From positions 124,001 to 188,000 of the forward strand of contig NZ_FSRQ01000003.1 of assembly GCF_900143185.1 (NCBI RefSeq): a stretch of DNA of 64,000 nucleotides, written 5' to 3'. A program made the translations under genes and the position numbers. Numbering within the stretch: the first letter of the stretch is position 1; every line of letters begins with the position of its first letter. The notes under the pieces were generated by a model. The model was given only the letters and a program-made list of their open reading frames with translations, made no database searches and had not been told where the DNA came from. Positions 53,119 through 61,897 of this stretch are shown here, one piece after another. This stretch comes from Chryseobacterium scophthalmum (GTDB lineage Bacteria > Bacteroidota > Bacteroidia > Flavobacteriales > Weeksellaceae).

Positions 53119-53979
53119 TTAATTCCTAATCCATTCCAGAATATTAGGATAAATAATGCTGTCTCTTTTTTTCTTGTTAAAAAATCTCGGTGCGTGACCG
53201 GTTTTATCCATAAAAACCAGTTTATGCGGAATATCCATTTTCGTTAATACAGAATCTAAAGCTAAACCTTGTTTCTGATTCACCAAAAAATCCTGATTTC
53301 CCTGAAATAAAAGCGTCGGAACATTTGTCACATTCGCTATCGGACTTGCTTTTTGAAAATCTTCAGACAAGTTTTTACGGTTAAATTTAGTTCCCACTAC
53401 TTTTTGAATACTTCCTGAAGTATATTTTGAATAAAATGATTTTAAATAATCATGAGAATAAAAATCTGTCGGTCCGCTGAGAGAAATAATTTTCTTGATT
53501 TTATCAGGATTTTGATAACCATAAAGCAGTGCTAAATGTCCTCCTGCACTTTCTCCCAAAAGAATATAATTGTTCGGACGAAGTTCTGCTTTTTCTGAAA
53601 GCGCATTGAATTTTTCGATCACAGAATTAATATCTTCCAGCTGCTCTCTGTAGGTGAGATGTTTTGAAACCAGGCGGTAATTCATATTAATGCTTGGAAT
53701 ATTATTTTCAAAAAGCATTTTCTGAATTTGAATCATGTGTTCTTTTCTGCCGTATTTCCATGCACCGCCGTGAACAATTAAAATGACGGGAGAATCTTGC
53801 GGATAATCTGCGGGAAGAAAAACATCCATTTTCTGGCGTTTGTGTTCACCATATTTCAGATTATAAATTTTCTGACTGTCTTTTCCCACCCAAACTCTGA
53901 ATTTAGAATTGCATGAATTTAATATCAAAGCAATTAATCCTAAAACAAAGAAATGGTAATTGAGAATCAGCTTTTTCAT
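53119..53979 (-). CDS. Alpha/beta hydrolase lipoprotein
   Basis: This is a 286-residue protein. The N-terminus ends in a lipobox (LIALILNSCNS), so it is probably membrane-anchored. The catalytic elements are the oxyanion motif VHGGAWKYGR, the nucleophile GESAGGH, an Asp in FQGNQDFLVN and the His in KTGHAPRFF. It resembles the BD-FAE/acetyl-esterase group. It would hydrolyse ester bonds on the periplasmic side. It stands alone, downstream of a short unrecognised gene. Confidence 0.88.
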   Translation of the reverse strand: MKKLILNYHFFVLGLIALILNSCNSKFRVWVGKDSQKIYNLKYGEHKRQKMDVFLPADYPQDSPVILIVHGGAWKYGRKEHMIQIQKMLFENNIPSINMNYRLVSKHLTYREQLEDINSVIEKFNALSEKAELRPNNYILLGESAGGHLALLYGYQNPDKIKKIISLSGPTDFYSHDYLKSFYSKYTSGSIQKVVGTKFNRKNLSEDFQKASPIANVTNVPTLLFQGNQDFLVNQKQGLALDSVLTKMDIPHKLVFMDKTGHAPRFFNKKKRDSIIYPNILEWIRN

Positions 53980-54013
53980 AGAGTAAAATTAATGAAATAA
54001 TTTTTTAATAAAC

Positions 54014-54577
54014 TTAATGATTAGCATTCTTCTTATTAATTTCATCAATTGCATTTTTTATTTGTATTTTTTCTTCACTATGCTTGTCGGCATTAAAAAT
54101 TCTGTTTTGTGCAAAATAAATAATATCATTATGATCACAAATTAATACCCAATTTAATGTCTTGTCCCAAATTATTTCATCACTTGAAAAAAATAAATTT
54201 TCAGAAAATTTAATGACCATTTTCCAAGTTAAAATGAATGCAGTGTCAGGTTGATGCGACCAAAATACTTTCTGATTAAATGGAATATCTTTGTGATAGA
54301 GCCAATTTTTAACTTTCTTATTTTCATTTTCTTTGAAAGATAGTTCGTTGTATTGATTAAAGTGTTTTTCTAAATCCTGTAGTGAATGCAGATATCTTTG
54401 TGTAGATTCAAAGTTCCATAAAAATTTTGATGCTTCAGAATTTAAAGCAATAATTTGATCTTCAAATTCATTAAATAATTCATCAGTATCTTCGCTTTCA
54501 AATTTCCATTTTAGAGGGTGGTCTGAAAGTGGAATTGAAAATTTACTTAAGTTCTCTAAAGTCATTTTAGTTTTCAT
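54014..54577 (-). CDS. Uncharacterised protein, 187 residues
   Basis: The protein has no signal peptide and no membrane segment. It is rich in aromatic and acidic residues, with several Trp (PLKWKFESEDTDELFNEFED; NWLYHKDIPFNQKVFWSH; LNWVLICDHNDIIYFAQN). The style is that of small soluble proteins such as immunity or DUF families, but I recognise no specific one. Codon use is like that of its neighbours. It starts about 165 bases from a divergent membrane-protein gene. Confidence 0.6.
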   Translation of the reverse strand: MKTKMTLENLSKFSIPLSDHPLKWKFESEDTDELFNEFEDQIIALNSEASKFLWNFESTQRYLHSLQDLEKHFNQYNELSFKENENKKVKNWLYHKDIPFNQKVFWSHQPDTAFILTWKMVIKFSENLFFSSDEIIWDKTLNWVLICDHNDIIYFAQNRIFNADKHSEEKIQIKNAIDEINKKNANH

Positions 54578-54741
54578 CTGAGAGTTAAAAATTATATTGT
54601 ATTTTAAATATATGAATTTAAAATCAGAAGTATTTCAATTAATAATCCTATTGATTAATCTTTATTAAAAGCGGTAATAATCCCAATTAAAATCTATATT
54701 TTTGTAAGACTTAACACTTATTAAAAAAATATTAAAATACT

Positions 54742-55647
54742 ATGGCGTCTGGTTTTTTTGCGATTTTAGATGATATCGCTGCTTTGATGGATGATGTTGC
54801 TGTAACAAGTAAAATTGCAACCCAAAAAACAGCAGGTATCTTGGGCGACGATTTGGCGGTAAACGCAGAAAAAGCCACAGGTTTCCTTTCTTCAAGGGAA
54901 ATTCCTGTATTGATGAAAATTATGAAAGGCTCATTTATCAATAAACTGATTATTGTTCCTTTTGTTTTCCTTCTTGAATGGCTGTATTCGCCCGCAATTA
55001 AAATTATCTTAATTATTGGTGGATTTTATTTAGCCTATGAAGGTGTCGAAAAAATTGTAGAATTTTTATTTCACAGAGAGAAAAAAGGACACGAAGTAAT
55101 CGAAGAAGCCCAGGATGTTGAAGAAGACGGTGAGGCGGTAGAAAAAGCTAAAGTGAAATCTGCAGTTACCACTGATTTTATTTTGTCTCTTGAGATTGTT
55201 ATTATAGCATTAGCCGCTGCAAAAGATGGTTATCATGCACTTAAATCGCAATTTGATCCGTTTCTTGTAGAAATTGTTACGGTTTCTATCGTTTCGATTA
55301 TTGCAACTGTTGGTGTTTACGGAATTGTGGCTTTGATCGTAAGAATGGATGATGCTGGTTTCAAATTAATTAAAAAAAGTAATGACAAAGGTTTTTTTGG
55401 TAAACTAGGACATTTGCTTGTAAAAGCACTTCCTTGGGTTATCAAAGCTTTAGGAATCATCGGAACTATCGCATTGATCTTGGTTGCAGGCGGAATTTTT
55501 GATCATAATATTGATTATTTGCATCATGCATTACCAACTTGGAGCGAAATGTTAAAACAGGTACTTTTCGGTTTAGCAGGCGGATTGATTGCCCTGTTTT
55601 TAATTACCGGAGGAAAGAAAATTTATACATTAGCAACAAAGAAATAA
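54742..55647 (+). CDS. DUF808-family membrane protein
   Basis: This is a 301-residue protein opening with MASGFFAILDDIAALMDDVA and carrying AVNAEKATGFLSSREIPVL, both hallmarks of the DUF808 (YedI-like) family. Several hydrophobic helices follow, with HHALPTWSEMLKQVLFGLAG near the C-terminus. It is an inner-membrane protein of unknown function found in many bacteria. A shared bidirectional hairpin lies at its end. Confidence 0.92.
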   Translation: MASGFFAILDDIAALMDDVAVTSKIATQKTAGILGDDLAVNAEKATGFLSSREIPVLMKIMKGSFINKLIIVPFVFLLEWLYSPAIKIILIIGGFYLAYEGVEKIVEFLFHREKKGHEVIEEAQDVEEDGEAVEKAKVKSAVTTDFILSLEIVIIALAAAKDGYHALKSQFDPFLVEIVTVSIVSIIATVGVYGIVALIVRMDDAGFKLIKKSNDKGFFGKLGHLLVKALPWVIKALGIIGTIALILVAGGIFDHNIDYLHHALPTWSEMLKQVLFGLAGGLIALFLITGGKKIYTLATKK

Positions 55648-55662
55648 TTGTTAGATCTTAAT

Positions 55663-55702
55663 AAAAAAATCCTGCTTCAATTTTTTTGAGCAGGATTTTT
55701 AT
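55663..55702. terminator. Bidirectional terminator between convergent genes
   Basis: AAAATCCTGCTTCAA (55666-55680) pairs with TTGAGCAGGATTTT (55686-55699), with A and T runs on both sides. Confidence 0.85.
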
Positions 55703-55703
55703 T

Positions 55704-56663
55704 TTATCTAAAGTTTACTTCCTTCAACCATTTTTCTATTTCAGAAAAACTTTGCGAAGCGTTTTCTACCCAAGGAAAATGCCCTGCTTTTTCTACGAAA
55801 ACCAATTTAGAATTGGGTAATGTTTTGTGTAGCTGTTCAGCAAATTCGGGTAAATTATTGGTGTCTGCTTTGCCATTGAGAATTAAAATTTTTGTTTTGA
55901 TCTGCGAGAATTTTTTCTGTTGATTATAGTAATATTCGAGCATTTTTTCAGTTTGTGGCATTTGCCCGTTCACTGGTTTTCTTCTTCCTGCTTTTGAGAT
56001 TTCTTTCATAATCGGAATTACTTTTTGTGAAGATTCTTCATCATAACACCACCATTTTAGGGAAGCTTCTGATAAATCTCTTCCGTCCGGAGCTTTTTCA
56101 GTTTTGTTGGTATACATATAATCCCAGTCTTTTACGACTTGCGAAAACCATTCAGATTCTTTTATTCTTTTGTTTTCCGATTCTTTTCTTCGGTTGTAAA
56201 CATCTTCCGGAGATGCAACTAAAGAAGTTCCTGTTAAGATCATTCCTTCAACATGGTTTGGATATTTTAAACTATAAAGCATGGCAATTCCGCTTTGATC
56301 AGAATGGGCAAAAAACCAAATCTTATCGGTATTGAGTTTCTTTCTTAATTCTTCAATTTCCACAACACTTTTTTCAAGACTGTAATCTTCTATTTTAGTT
56401 GGAGCATCAGATTTTCCGGTTCCGCGTGAATCATAAGAAACCAAAGTGAATTGTTTTTCTAATGGTTGTAAAGTTAATTCATAACCTATTTTCCCTGAAT
56501 TCGGATGTCCAACAAGCATTACCGGACCGTTTCCTTTAATAGTATAATTGATGTTGATACCATCAATTTTTTCTGTGAAATTTCCGTTTTTAAGCTGTTG
56601 AGCGTGTGTGAAAATTATAAAAAGTGTGTTGAAAACGAGTAGGGCTTTATATTTAAATTTCAT
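55704..56663 (-). CDS. Secreted alpha/beta hydrolase
   Basis: This is a 319-residue protein with a signal peptide (MKFKYKALLVFNTLFIIFTH). The fold markers are VMLVGHPNSGKIGYEL (oxyanion), SYDSRGTGKSDAP, the nucleophile in FFAHSDQSGIAML, an Asp in ILNGKADTNNLP and the His in KAGHFPWVENA. It resembles proline iminopeptidase-like hydrolases. The substrate is unknown. It is transcribed alone, with its terminator shared with the DUF808 gene. Confidence 0.88.
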   Translation of the reverse strand: MKFKYKALLVFNTLFIIFTHAQQLKNGNFTEKIDGININYTIKGNGPVMLVGHPNSGKIGYELTLQPLEKQFTLVSYDSRGTGKSDAPTKIEDYSLEKSVVEIEELRKKLNTDKIWFFAHSDQSGIAMLYSLKYPNHVEGMILTGTSLVASPEDVYNRRKESENKRIKESEWFSQVVKDWDYMYTNKTEKAPDGRDLSEASLKWWCYDEESSQKVIPIMKEISKAGRRKPVNGQMPQTEKMLEYYYNQQKKFSQIKTKILILNGKADTNNLPEFAEQLHKTLPNSKLVFVEKAGHFPWVENASQSFSEIEKWLKEVNFR

Positions 56664-56834
56664 AATTATTTACAAATAAAATACTTTCAAATATATCTGA
56701 ATAATATGAATTGTTATGCTTTTTTCTATTTATTGCTAAAATGAGCAGAAGAATTATTTGCCTTAATAATCAATTTTAAATATTTACTTTTGCAAAAATA
56801 TGAATCTTCAAAAACGGTTTGATTTTATTTAATT

Positions 56835-57752
56835 ATGGGTAGAAATTTATCAATTGATGTTTTAAAAATCATACTGGCATTTTTTGTCGTGTTTCTGCAC
56901 ATGAATTTTTTGAAAGAAACCTATCCTTTGCTGAGCTATATTTTAGTAAACGGACTTTTTAGAATTGCAGTTCCCGTTTTTTTAGTCATTACCGGATTTT
57001 ATTTCTTTCATATCGACACTACAAAAAAACTCAGGAAATGGCTTTTCAGAACGTTTCTGCTCTATGCAATCTGGATGTTGATTTATATTTCTTACTGGAA
57101 AGATAATGATGAAATTTTACTGACAATCGTTTTCGGATATCATCATTTATGGTATTTGATAGGAACCTGTTTTTCAGGACTGATTCTTTATTCTCTTAGG
57201 AACCAAAACTCACGAATACTGATTGCTTTGGCGATGTTTTTATTCTTTCTCGGCTATATTGTTCAGGTTTTAGGAAATCTACATTATTTAAACGCTGAAT
57301 CAGATTCACTTTTGAATGATTATCTGCTTTACCGGAATTTTCTTTTTGTATGCTTCCCGTTTTTAACGGTTGGTTTTTTGATTAACAAACATCAAATTGA
57401 TCTTTCAACATATAAAAACTCGTCTCTGTTGGTTATTTTATCAATTTTATGTGTAATTGCTGAATCTTTTTTCAATTATAAATATATCAGTAGCGAAAGC
57501 ACAGATATATTATTTTCATTGATTTTTGCAAGCCCGTTGCTGTTTTTGTATTGTCAGAAAATATATATTAAAACTACCTCAAAAATTTTAGCCAGTTTTT
57601 CTACAGCAATATATGTTGTACATCCGCTAATCATGAAATCTGATTTTTATAAAGAGATTGAGTCTTTTAAAATCTTGATTTTTTTAGCAATTTTAATTCC
57701 TGTAAGCCTTGGTTTGGTCTATCTTAATAAGAAATTGAAGTATTTACTTTAA
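56835..57752 (+). CDS. Acyltransferase-3 family membrane protein
   Basis: This is a 305-residue protein with about ten hydrophobic helices. The first carries RNLSIDVLKIILAFFVVFLH with the conserved Arg and His of the acyltransferase-3 family, and PVFLVITGFYF follows. Members transfer acetyl or other acyl groups to surface polysaccharides or lipids. No sugar-modifying neighbours are present, so the substrate is open. Confidence 0.87.
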   Translation: MGRNLSIDVLKIILAFFVVFLHMNFLKETYPLLSYILVNGLFRIAVPVFLVITGFYFFHIDTTKKLRKWLFRTFLLYAIWMLIYISYWKDNDEILLTIVFGYHHLWYLIGTCFSGLILYSLRNQNSRILIALAMFLFFLGYIVQVLGNLHYLNAESDSLLNDYLLYRNFLFVCFPFLTVGFLINKHQIDLSTYKNSSLLVILSILCVIAESFFNYKYISSESTDILFSLIFASPLLFLYCQKIYIKTTSKILASFSTAIYVVHPLIMKSDFYKEIESFKILIFLAILIPVSLGLVYLNKKLKYLL

Positions 57753-57779
57753 GCTTTATCCCAAGTATTAAAATAAAAA

Positions 57780-57805
57780 AAGACAACGAAATATATCGTT
57801 GTCTT
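57780..57805. terminator. Bidirectional terminator
   Basis: AAGACAACGA (57780-57789) pairs with TCGTTGTCTT (57796-57805), between the acyltransferase gene and a convergent small gene. Confidence 0.85.
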
Positions 57806-57813
57806 CGTATAAA

Positions 57814-58164
57814 TTAGTTCATTTCGTAATTGATAATAACCATTCTCAAAATGAAATGTACGAAATCTTGTTCGGCATCTCTTCTGCTGATGAGTCGGTT
57901 TTTATAATCGTAAGATTTAAAAACTTTTATTAATCTCAGATACGTTTCAAGCTCTTCATCTTTAATTCTGATTTTTACGTGCCCGTCTTTTCTTTTGATA
58001 ATCTGATCATCTAGAGTTCTTACTCTGAATAAAACATCGCATAATATTGGTTTTACGCCACCATATCTCTCCACAATATTTACTTTGAATGCATCAAAAG
58101 TAATAGCATGGAAAATTAGTTTAGGTTGAGAATCTGGTGTGCGAAGTTCAAGCTTGTAGTTCAT
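57814..58164 (-). CDS. Uncharacterised conserved protein, 116 residues
   Basis: This is a soluble protein without signal peptide (MNYKLELRTPDSQPKLIFHA). It has alternating hydrophobic residues suggesting a beta-sheet half and a basic helical C-terminus (SRRDAEQDFVHFILRMVIIN). I recall similar short proteins in Flavobacteria but know no function. Its terminator at 57780-57805 and normal codon use support a real gene. It lies upstream-adjacent to no obvious partner, with dnaJ ending about 105 bases away. Confidence 0.6.
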   Translation of the reverse strand: MNYKLELRTPDSQPKLIFHAITFDAFKVNIVERYGGVKPILCDVLFRVRTLDDQIIKRKDGHVKIRIKDEELETYLRLIKVFKSYDYKNRLISRRDAEQDFVHFILRMVIINYEMN

Positions 58165-58227
58165 GAGAGGTTTTTTACAATATCCTTTTTACAAGGAATA
58201 TATCAAATTAAATATTGATGTAAATTT

Positions 58228-58262
58228 AAAAATAAAAGAGACTTTAAAAAGCCCCTTTTTAA
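58228..58262 (-). terminator. Possible dnaJ terminator
   Basis: On the minus strand AAAAAGGGGCTTTTTAAAGT and the following CTCTTTTATTTT can fold into an A/T-rich hairpin with wobble pairs just after the dnaJ stop. It is weaker than the others in this window. Confidence 0.45.
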
Positions 58263-58269
58263 ATTTTTT

Positions 58270-59388
58270 TTAGTTGAATAAATCTTTTACTTTATCGAAG
58301 AAAGTTTTTTCTTTTCCAGACGGCTCTGCTACCATTTCTCCGCTGCTCATCTGTTTCTCGAAAAAGTCTTTTTGGTCTTTGGTCAATTTTTGCGGTGTCC
58401 AGACATTGATGTGAATAAACATATCTCCTTTACCATAACTGTCGATACTCGGTAAACCTTTTCCGGCTAATCTTAAAATTTTTCCAGATTGTGTTCCAGG
58501 ATCAACGGTAATTTTTACTTTTCCACCAACGGTAGGGATTTCTTTTTTAGTTCCCAAAGCAGCTTCTGCAAAAGAAACATATAATTCCTGGTGAAGATTG
58601 TCACCTTCTCTTTTGATTGTGTTGTCTACTTCTTCTTCTACAATTACCAAAAGATCTCCAGGAATACCGCCAAATGGCGCATCATTTCCTTTCCCTCTTA
58701 CATTCAGCTGGATGCCGTCTCTTGCTCCTGCAGGAATGTTGATGGTAATTTCTTCTTCATCTTTTATTAAACCTTGTGCATTGGCTCCTGCAGGAATTTT
58801 ATCGGCAACTTTACCGATTCCCTGACAAGTTCCACAAGTGGTTTGCGTTTGCATTTGCCCGAACATCGTGTTCATCACCTTCATCTGAACTCCGGCTCCG
58901 TTACAAGTAGGACAGGTTTTTGAAGTGGCTCCTTCTGCCATCTTCATTTTTTTTACTTTAAGAGTTTTTTGGGTTCCGTTCACCATCTCTTCAAGATTCA
59001 GCTTGATTCTGATTCTTAAATTAGAACCTTTAACCTGTTGACGACCACCGCCGCCACCAAATCCTCCGAAACCGCCGCCACCAAAAATATCTCCAAACTG
59101 GCTGAAAATATCTTCCATGTTCATACCGCCACCGAAGCCACCTCCGCCAAAACCACCGGCACCACCTACTCCGGCGTGTCCGTATTGGTCGTAGCGCGCT
59201 TTTTTGTTATCGTCGCTTAAAACTTCGTAAGCTTCTGCAGCTTCTTTAAATTTATCTTCAGCATCTTTATCACCTGGATTTTTATCTGGGTGATATTTAA
59301 TGGCCATTTTTCGGTATGCTTTCTTTATTTCGTCGGCACTCGCAGATTTGCTGACCTCAAGAACCTCGTAATAATCTCTTTTTGACAT
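58270..59388 (-). CDS. dnaJ: Chaperone DnaJ with a reduced zinc domain
   Basis: This is a 372-residue co-chaperone of DnaK. The J-domain (1-70) has the HPD motif in [11 protein letters not shown] Gly/Phe-rich linker follows. The zinc domain holds only two CxxCxGxG motifs (CPTCNGAG and CGTCQGIG) instead of four: the first and last are absent, so only the zinc centre formed by motifs 2 and 3 can exist. The two C-terminal substrate-binding domains are complete ([38 protein letters not shown]). The gene follows grpE in the same direction. Confidence 0.94.
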   Translation of the reverse strand: MSKRDYYEVLEVSKSASADEIKKAYRKMAIKYHPDKNPGDKDAEDKFKEAAEAYEVLSDDNKKARYDQYGHAGVGGAGGFGGGGFGGGMNMEDIFSQFGDIFGGGGFGGFGGGGGRQQVKGSNLRIRIKLNLEEMVNGTQKTLKVKKMKMAEGATSKTCPTCNGAGVQMKVMNTMFGQMQTQTTCGTCQGIGKVADKIPAGANAQGLIKDEEEITINIPAGARDGIQLNVRGKGNDAPFGGIPGDLLVIVEEEVDNTIKREGDNLHQELYVSFAEAALGTKKEIPTVGGKVKITVDPGTQSGKILRLAGKGLPSIDSYGKGDMFIHINVWTPQKLTKDQKDFFEKQMSSGEMVAEPSGKEKTFFDKVKDLFN

Positions 59389-59397
59389 CTTTTAATA

Positions 59398-59458
59398 TGA
59401 GTAATTAGTAATAAGTAATTGATAATATTGCTTATTACCAATTACTTATCGCTTATGT
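59398..59458. repeat. Inverted repeat between grpE and dnaJ
   Basis: ATAAGTAATTG and CAATTACTTAT form a stem of 11 bp within an AT-only spacer made of TAATTAGTAATAAG-like words. Similar words occur after pruA (45573-45600). Confidence 0.5.
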
Positions 59459-59459
59459 T

Positions 59460-59996
59460 TTAGTTTCCTGTTACAACTTTTGCAAAACGAATCACTTTAT
59501 CTCCTAAAGTATATCCTGTTTCGATAACGTCTACAATTTTACCTTTCAAATCTTCAGAAGGCGCAGGGATTTGAGTAATTGCCTCGTGGAAATCTACATT
59601 AAAGCTGTCTCCGGCTCTTACTTCCATTACCTTTAAACCTTTTTCGGTAAGCTTGTTTTTAAACTTGTTGTAAATCAATTCAACACCCTGAAGATCTGCT
59701 TCATTACCATTTTTGGCAATTTCTTTTAAAGCTCTTTCAAAATCATCCAAAATACCCAACATAGAAACCATCATTTCTTGGTTGGCGTAAGTGAAAAATT
59801 CCATTTTCTCTTTTGATGTTCTTTTTTTATAGTTTTCAAACTCAGCGTACAGTCTGATGTAACGGTCTTTTTCTACTGCCAAAAGTTCTTCTGCAGTAGG
59901 CATTTCTGTCACATTTTCTTCAACTGTTTCTTCAGTCTGCGTGATATTTTCTTCGTGATTATTGATATTTTCTTCGTTGATATCCTGATTTTCCAT
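59460..59996 (-). CDS. grpE: Nucleotide exchange factor GrpE
   Basis: This is a 178-residue protein. An acidic N-terminal tail (Glu/Asn/Thr-rich, 1-40) leads to the long dimerising helix (RYIRLYAEFENYKKRTSKEK) and the C-terminal beta-domain with FNVDFHEAITQIPAP and VIETGYTLGDKVIRFAKVVT. It releases ADP from DnaK. It is followed by dnaJ after about 70 bases. Confidence 0.95.
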   Translation of the reverse strand: MENQDINEENINNHEENITQTEETVEENVTEMPTAEELLAVEKDRYIRLYAEFENYKKRTSKEKMEFFTYANQEMMVSMLGILDDFERALKEIAKNGNEADLQGVELIYNKFKNKLTEKGLKVMEVRAGDSFNVDFHEAITQIPAPSEDLKGKIVDVIETGYTLGDKVIRFAKVVTGN

Positions 59997-60166
59997 ATTT
60001 CAATAACTTTTTACATTGTTGTTTCACAAACATTCTGCCAAAGAAAAAAGAATGACATTTAGGCAGAGTTTAGTTGGTGTTTGATAGTTGTTGGTTATTA
60101 GTTATTAATGGATGGTTGATTATTGTGTTATTGAATATTCTTTTTTAGTTCTAATGCTGGTCTGTT

Positions 60167-60224
60167 AATTCCCCTCCTTTGGAGGGGTGGCGAAAATTTC
60201 AAAGAAATTTTTGTCGGGGTGGTT
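60167..60224. repeat. REP-like palindromic repeat, copy B
   Basis: This is the inverse-orientation copy of 38695-38750, differing at a few bases and two insertions. It includes the CCCCTCCTTTGGAGGGG hairpin. It lies in the 455-base gap between grpE and the Nramp gene, which otherwise holds only repeats. Confidence 0.8.
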
Positions 60225-60324
60225 AAATAAAGTGAGTTTTAAAATAATTCTATGATTGAAATGCTGTATTTTAAATGTTTACAACCCTATTTCCTAGCCC
60301 CGATTACAGCAATTGTTTGAGCTC

Positions 60325-60379
60325 GTTTTTTTGTTTTTGGTTGCGGCGGCAAAGCCGCCGCAACCAAAAACAAAAAAAC
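60325..60379. repeat. Perfect 26-bp palindrome with GC-rich tip
   Basis: The arm 60325-60350, ending in GGTTGCGGCGGC, is perfectly complementary to 60354-60379, with the three-base loop AAA. The outer halves are T/A runs. Flanking words CAATTGTTTGA (60310-60321) and TCAAACAATT (60427-60436) form a second, outer inverted pair. It ends close to the 3' end of the Nramp gene and could also terminate transcription. Confidence 0.92.
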
Positions 60380-60451
60380 AGCGAGTGCGGAAAGCGGAAA
60401 TTGCTTCAAAAACAATCGACGAGAGTCAAACAATTTCTAAAAAATTAATAA

Positions 60452-61789
60452 CTATTCTCCGAAAAATGTTTGATACAAAAGATAAAGATTCAGAATAATA
60501 ATAACAACAGAAATAAACCAGACACAGATTTTTAAGAATGGTTTATTAACAAATTCGCCCATTTTTGCTTTATCATTGGTGAAAATCACCAAAGGAACCA
60601 CCGCAAAACTTAACTGCATCGACAAAATAACCTGGCTTAAAACCAAAAGATCTGTTGTTCCGTGTTCTCCATAAATAATGGTTACAATTAATGCCGGAAT
60701 TACTGCGATCAGTCGTGTAATTAATCTTCTCAACCAAGGTTTTAATCTGATATTTAAAAATCCTTCCATTACAATTTGTCCGGCAAGAGTTCCGGTTAAT
60801 GTTGAATTTTGTCCGGAAGCTAAAAGTGCAATTGCAAAAGCAATACTTGCCATAGAAGCACCTAAAATAGGAGTTAACATTTTATAGGCATCATGAATAT
60901 CGGCAACATGTTCATTTCCTGTGGTATGAAAAGTTGCTGCAGCTAAAATTAAAATGGCTGCGTTTATGAAAAAAGCGAGCAGTAAAGAAACTGTACTGTC
61001 TAAAGTTGCAAATTTTATTGCTTCTTTTTTTCCTTCCCTGTCTCTTGTATAATCGCGAGTTTGTACAATACTGCTGTGTAAATACAAATTGTGGGGCATT
61101 ACGGTTGCACCCAAAATTCCTATTCCGATGTATAGCATTGCCGGATTGGTGATGATTTCTTTTTGTGGAACTAATCCTCCTAAAATCGCATTTATTTCAG
61201 GTTTCGAAATAATAATTTCATACCCGAAACAAACCAGAATAATAAACATTAAACCCGCAACAATACTTTCTATCCAACGGAAACCTTTTGCCTGAAGCAG
61301 CAAAATAATTAACACATCAATTGTGGTAATCACAATTCCCCAAGTCAGAGGAATTCCAAATAATAAATTTAAGGCAATTGCTGAACCGATAACTTCAGCT
61401 AAATCACAGGCGGCGATGGCAATTTCACAAAATACCCAAAGAATGAAATTGGTAGTCGGTTTAAAATGATCCCTACAAGCCTGTGCTAAATCTCTTTCGG
61501 CAACAACTCCTAGTTTTACCGACAAATGCTGCAAAATCATCGCGAAAATATTAGAAATAAGAATTACAGAAAGTAGAGTGTACCCAAACTGTGATCCACC
61601 TGCAATGTCGGTTGCCCAGTTTCCCGGATCCATATATCCTACTGCAACCATCAATCCAGGACCTGCAAAGGCAAGATATTTCCTCCAAAACCCTGATTTT
61701 TTAGGAATAGAAATAGAAGAGAATACCTCTGGTAATGAATGGGATGTTTTATCTTTTCGCCAAGCGTTTTTCATATTGAATTCAGTCAT
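60452..61789 (-). CDS. Nramp-family divalent metal transporter
   Basis: This is a 445-residue transporter with eleven or so hydrophobic helices. The metal-site motif VGYMDPGNWATD lies in the first helix. The second half-site is ATVMPHNLYLHSSIVQ. It imports Mn(II) or Fe(II) with protons (MntH type). The long polar N-terminus (about 35 residues) is common in Bacteroidetes members. No MntR or Fur site was identified upstream in the short gap. Confidence 0.94.
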   Translation of the reverse strand: MTEFNMKNAWRKDKTSHSLPEVFSSISIPKKSGFWRKYLAFAGPGLMVAVGYMDPGNWATDIAGGSQFGYTLLSVILISNIFAMILQHLSVKLGVVAERDLAQACRDHFKPTTNFILWVFCEIAIAACDLAEVIGSAIALNLLFGIPLTWGIVITTIDVLIILLLQAKGFRWIESIVAGLMFIILVCFGYEIIISKPEINAILGGLVPQKEIITNPAMLYIGIGILGATVMPHNLYLHSSIVQTRDYTRDREGKKEAIKFATLDSTVSLLLAFFINAAILILAAATFHTTGNEHVADIHDAYKMLTPILGASMASIAFAIALLASGQNSTLTGTLAGQIVMEGFLNIRLKPWLRRLITRLIAVIPALIVTIIYGEHGTTDLLVLSQVILSMQLSFAVVPLVIFTNDKAKMGEFVNKPFLKICVWFISVVIIILNLYLLYQTFFGE

Positions 61790-61847
61790 TGTTAGAAATG
61801 ACTAACAAATTTAATTAAATAAATGAAATGAACATAAAGTTCTCATA

Positions 61848-61877
61848 AAAAAATCCCGAAAAAAACTTTCGGGATTC
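61848..61877 (-). terminator. Terminator of the OmpA-like gene
   Basis: On the minus strand AATCCCGAAA pairs with TTTCGGGATT and runs into TTTTTT; it lies about 20 bases after the stop. Confidence 0.87.
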
Positions 61878-61897
61878 ATTTTATATTTAAAAAGAAA

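Noticed and set aside
60313..60498. Small ORF running through the 26-bp palindrome
   Set aside because: Its codons are those of the palindrome itself and the antisense end of the Nramp gene; it has no similarity to a protein family.
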